Shown: piece after piece, positions 62,922 to 64,000 of the stretch
Layout of the letters: every line of letters starts with the position of its first letter
Position numbering within the stretch: the first letter of the stretch is position 1
From: Ensifer adhaerens
GTDB taxonomy: Bacteria > Pseudomonadota > Alphaproteobacteria > Rhizobiales > Rhizobiaceae
Direction: 5' to 3'
NCBI RefSeq assembly: GCF_028993555.1
Contig: NZ_CP118612.1
Span: 496,001-560,000 of the forward strand
Length of the DNA stretch: 64,000 nucleotides
Made by a program: the position numbers and the translations under genes
Notes under the pieces: generated by a model
What the model was told of the DNA's origin: nothing
Databases searched by the model: none
What the model saw: the letters and a program-made list of their open reading frames with translations, nothing else

Positions 62922-64000
62922 TCTCGTGCTAACGGCCGTGCTGGCGGTCGCTGCCATCGTTGCCGGATGGATCGGTTGGAGCGGAAACCTGCTGCTGTTG
63001 CCGGCATCTTGCGCGTTTGCGCTGATCTGGTCGAAGGCGCCGAACCGGATGGCGGTCCTGATCGTCTCGGCCGCATACTTTCTGACGGCCTCTCGTGGGT
63101 TGCCGCTCGGCGTTCAGCAGTTCTATTCCACCGACGTCTGGCCGGGTCTCATCTTCTGGCTCGCAGCCTCAGTGAGCTTCGTCCTGGTACATCTGGCGGC
63201 CTGGAGCAAGCGCTCGGCCTGGAGGCCGTTCGGCTTTCTCGTTGCGATGTTTCTCATGGCGGTTCCACCCCTCGGGATAACCGGATGGGCACACCCGCTC
63301 ACCGCCTCAGGCATTCTGTTTCCGGGCTGGGGATGGTGGGGATTGGTTGCCATGACAGCCGGCCTCATGGGCCTCGCAACCCGTATGGGACCGGCTGTCG
63401 CCGTTGCCTTGACAGGCTTTTGGCTCTGGTCCGCCGCTATCTGGACCGACCCAAAGCTACCTGCGACATGGCGCGGCGTCGACCTCGAAATGGGGCCTTC
63501 GCTTGGTCGCGACGCAACTCTGAAGCGGCAGCGTGACTTGATTGCAACGGTCCATGAGATCGCGAGCCAAGGCGCAGGTTTCATCGTCTTGCCGGAGAGC
63601 GCCTTGGGGTTCTGGACACCGACGCTTGGCTCGTTCTGGAAGAAGAGTTTGCATGGGCGCGGGGTCACGGTCATGGCCGGCGCTGCGGTGCTAGACTCCA
63701 GTGGATACGACAACGTGCTCCTCATGATCGATGGTGACGGCAGTGACATTCTTTATCGGGAGCGGATGCCAGTTCCGGTTTCGATGTGGCGCCCCTGGGA
63801 TCCGTGGATCGGCGAGCGTGGAGCGGCGCGTGCGCATTTCTTTGCCAATCCTGTGGTCGAAGTGGGCAAGCGCCGAATTGCACCCTTGATTTGCTACGAG
63901 CAATTGTTGGTCTGGCCTGTTCTTCAGTCGATGCTCGCAGGTGCCGACGTCGTCGTAGCCGTTGGGAACGGCTGGTGGACTGCCGGCAGTTCGATCGTCG
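62911..64000 (+). CDS. traB: TraB, conjugal transfer protein, nitrilase-like (partial, runs off the window)
   Basis: The first 363 residues are present. About seven hydrophobic segments fill the first ~180 residues; a carbon-nitrogen-hydrolase-like domain follows with [12 protein letters not shown] (catalytic Glu) and [14 protein letters not shown] (catalytic Cys). At the expected Lys position the sequence reads YRERMPVP, with no Lys, which may be typical for TraB. The overall build resembles apolipoprotein N-acyltransferase. TraB is needed for efficient Ti-plasmid transfer, with unclear biochemistry. ATG 62911 lies 11 bp inside the traF 3' end. Confidence 0.9.
   Translation, partial: MRRDLVLTAVLAVAAIVAGWIGWSGNLLLLPASCAFALIWSKAPNRMAVLIVSAAYFLTASRGLPLGVQQFYSTDVWPGLIFWLAASVSFVLVHLAAWSKRSAWRPFGFLVAMFLMAVPPLGITGWAHPLTASGILFPGWGWWGLVAMTAGLMGLATRMGPAVAVALTGFWLWSAAIWTDPKLPATWRGVDLEMGPSLGRDATLKRQRDLIATVHEIASQGAGFIVLPESALGFWTPTLGSFWKKSLHGRGVTVMAGAAVLDSSGYDNVLLMIDGDGSDILYRERMPVPVSMWRPWDPWIGERGAARAHFFANPVVEVGKRRIAPLICYEQLLVWPVLQSMLAGADVVVAVGNGWWTAGSSIV

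Noticed and set aside
1..64000. CRISPR arrays, rRNA, tRNA and intact insertion sequences
   Set aside because: No regularly spaced repeats, no cloverleaf sequences and no transposase-like frames were noticed on reading; dedicated scans were not possible.

Overview
The window looks like accessory-replicon DNA of a nodulating-type alphaproteobacterium (Rhizobiaceae, Ensifer/Sinorhizobium or Rhizobium-like). The reasons are the Ti/Sym-plasmid conjugation set at the right end (traC-traD-traG on the minus strand, traA-traF-traB on the plus strand, oriT between), plasmid-associated families (DUF932, DUF736, WGR, DUF982, a dead ardC), a class III cyclase with a TPR tail, high GC, and a GAAC-N7-GAAC LexA box of the alphaproteobacterial type. 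No rRNA, tRNA, CRISPR array or intact insertion sequence was seen.

Layout. 0.3-8.0 kb: unlinked accessory genes (quinone-oxidoreductase-like MDR enzyme, O-methyltransferase, adenylate cyclase-TPR protein, YHS and ankyrin exported proteins, EF-hand protein, DUF4405 membrane protein). 8.2-17.5 kb: a sugar or polyol catabolic operon controlled by a divergent LacI-type regulator: ABC importer (ATPase, permease, binding protein), two sugar phosphate isomerase/epimerase-type TIM barrels alternating with two Gfo/Idh/MocA dehydrogenases, and an RpiR-type HTH stub. 17.6-19.6 kb: XRE and LysR regulators, a cold-shock protein, and a plasmid leader joined to an ardC relic. 19.6-26.9 kb: a minus-strand cluster of a dimethylformamidase-like amidohydrolase, a nitrate/taurine-type ABC importer and a histidinol-dehydrogenase homologue, with a divergent LuxR-type regulator.

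27.2-36.6 kb: a gene set that covers every step of the methylaspartate route of glutamate breakdown. Glutamate mutase (S and E subunits plus a MutL partner) makes methylaspartate, methylaspartate ammonia-lyase makes mesaconate, a class I fumarase/mesaconase hydrates it to citramalate, a family III CoA-transferase activates it, and a CitE/HpcH-type lyase would release pyruvate and acetyl-CoA. A LysR regulator sits divergent to the fumarase gene. 37.3-42.0 kb: directly beside it, a response-regulator receiver domain fused to a complete glutamate dehydrogenase, followed 39 bp later by a soluble hybrid histidine kinase (PAS-PAS-kinase-REC-REC-HPt). This suggests glutamate dehydrogenase controlled directly by phosphorelay, and is the most unusual item in the window.

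42-53 kb: small accessory genes (stand-alone LigD-type ligase, SNase-type nuclease, GNAT, PAS protein, ABM-fold protein, DUF982, panD, dinB with a LexA box, DUF4143 ATPase, a broken fic gene with a small upstream gene). 53-64 kb: plasmid backbone and transfer region. The DUF932 and DUF736 genes and the ardC relic share a structured 5' leader (large stem with a TTCCCCGC-bearing loop, then a compact hairpin ending 22-27 nt before the start codon), a candidate cis-regulatory RNA. The window ends inside traB.
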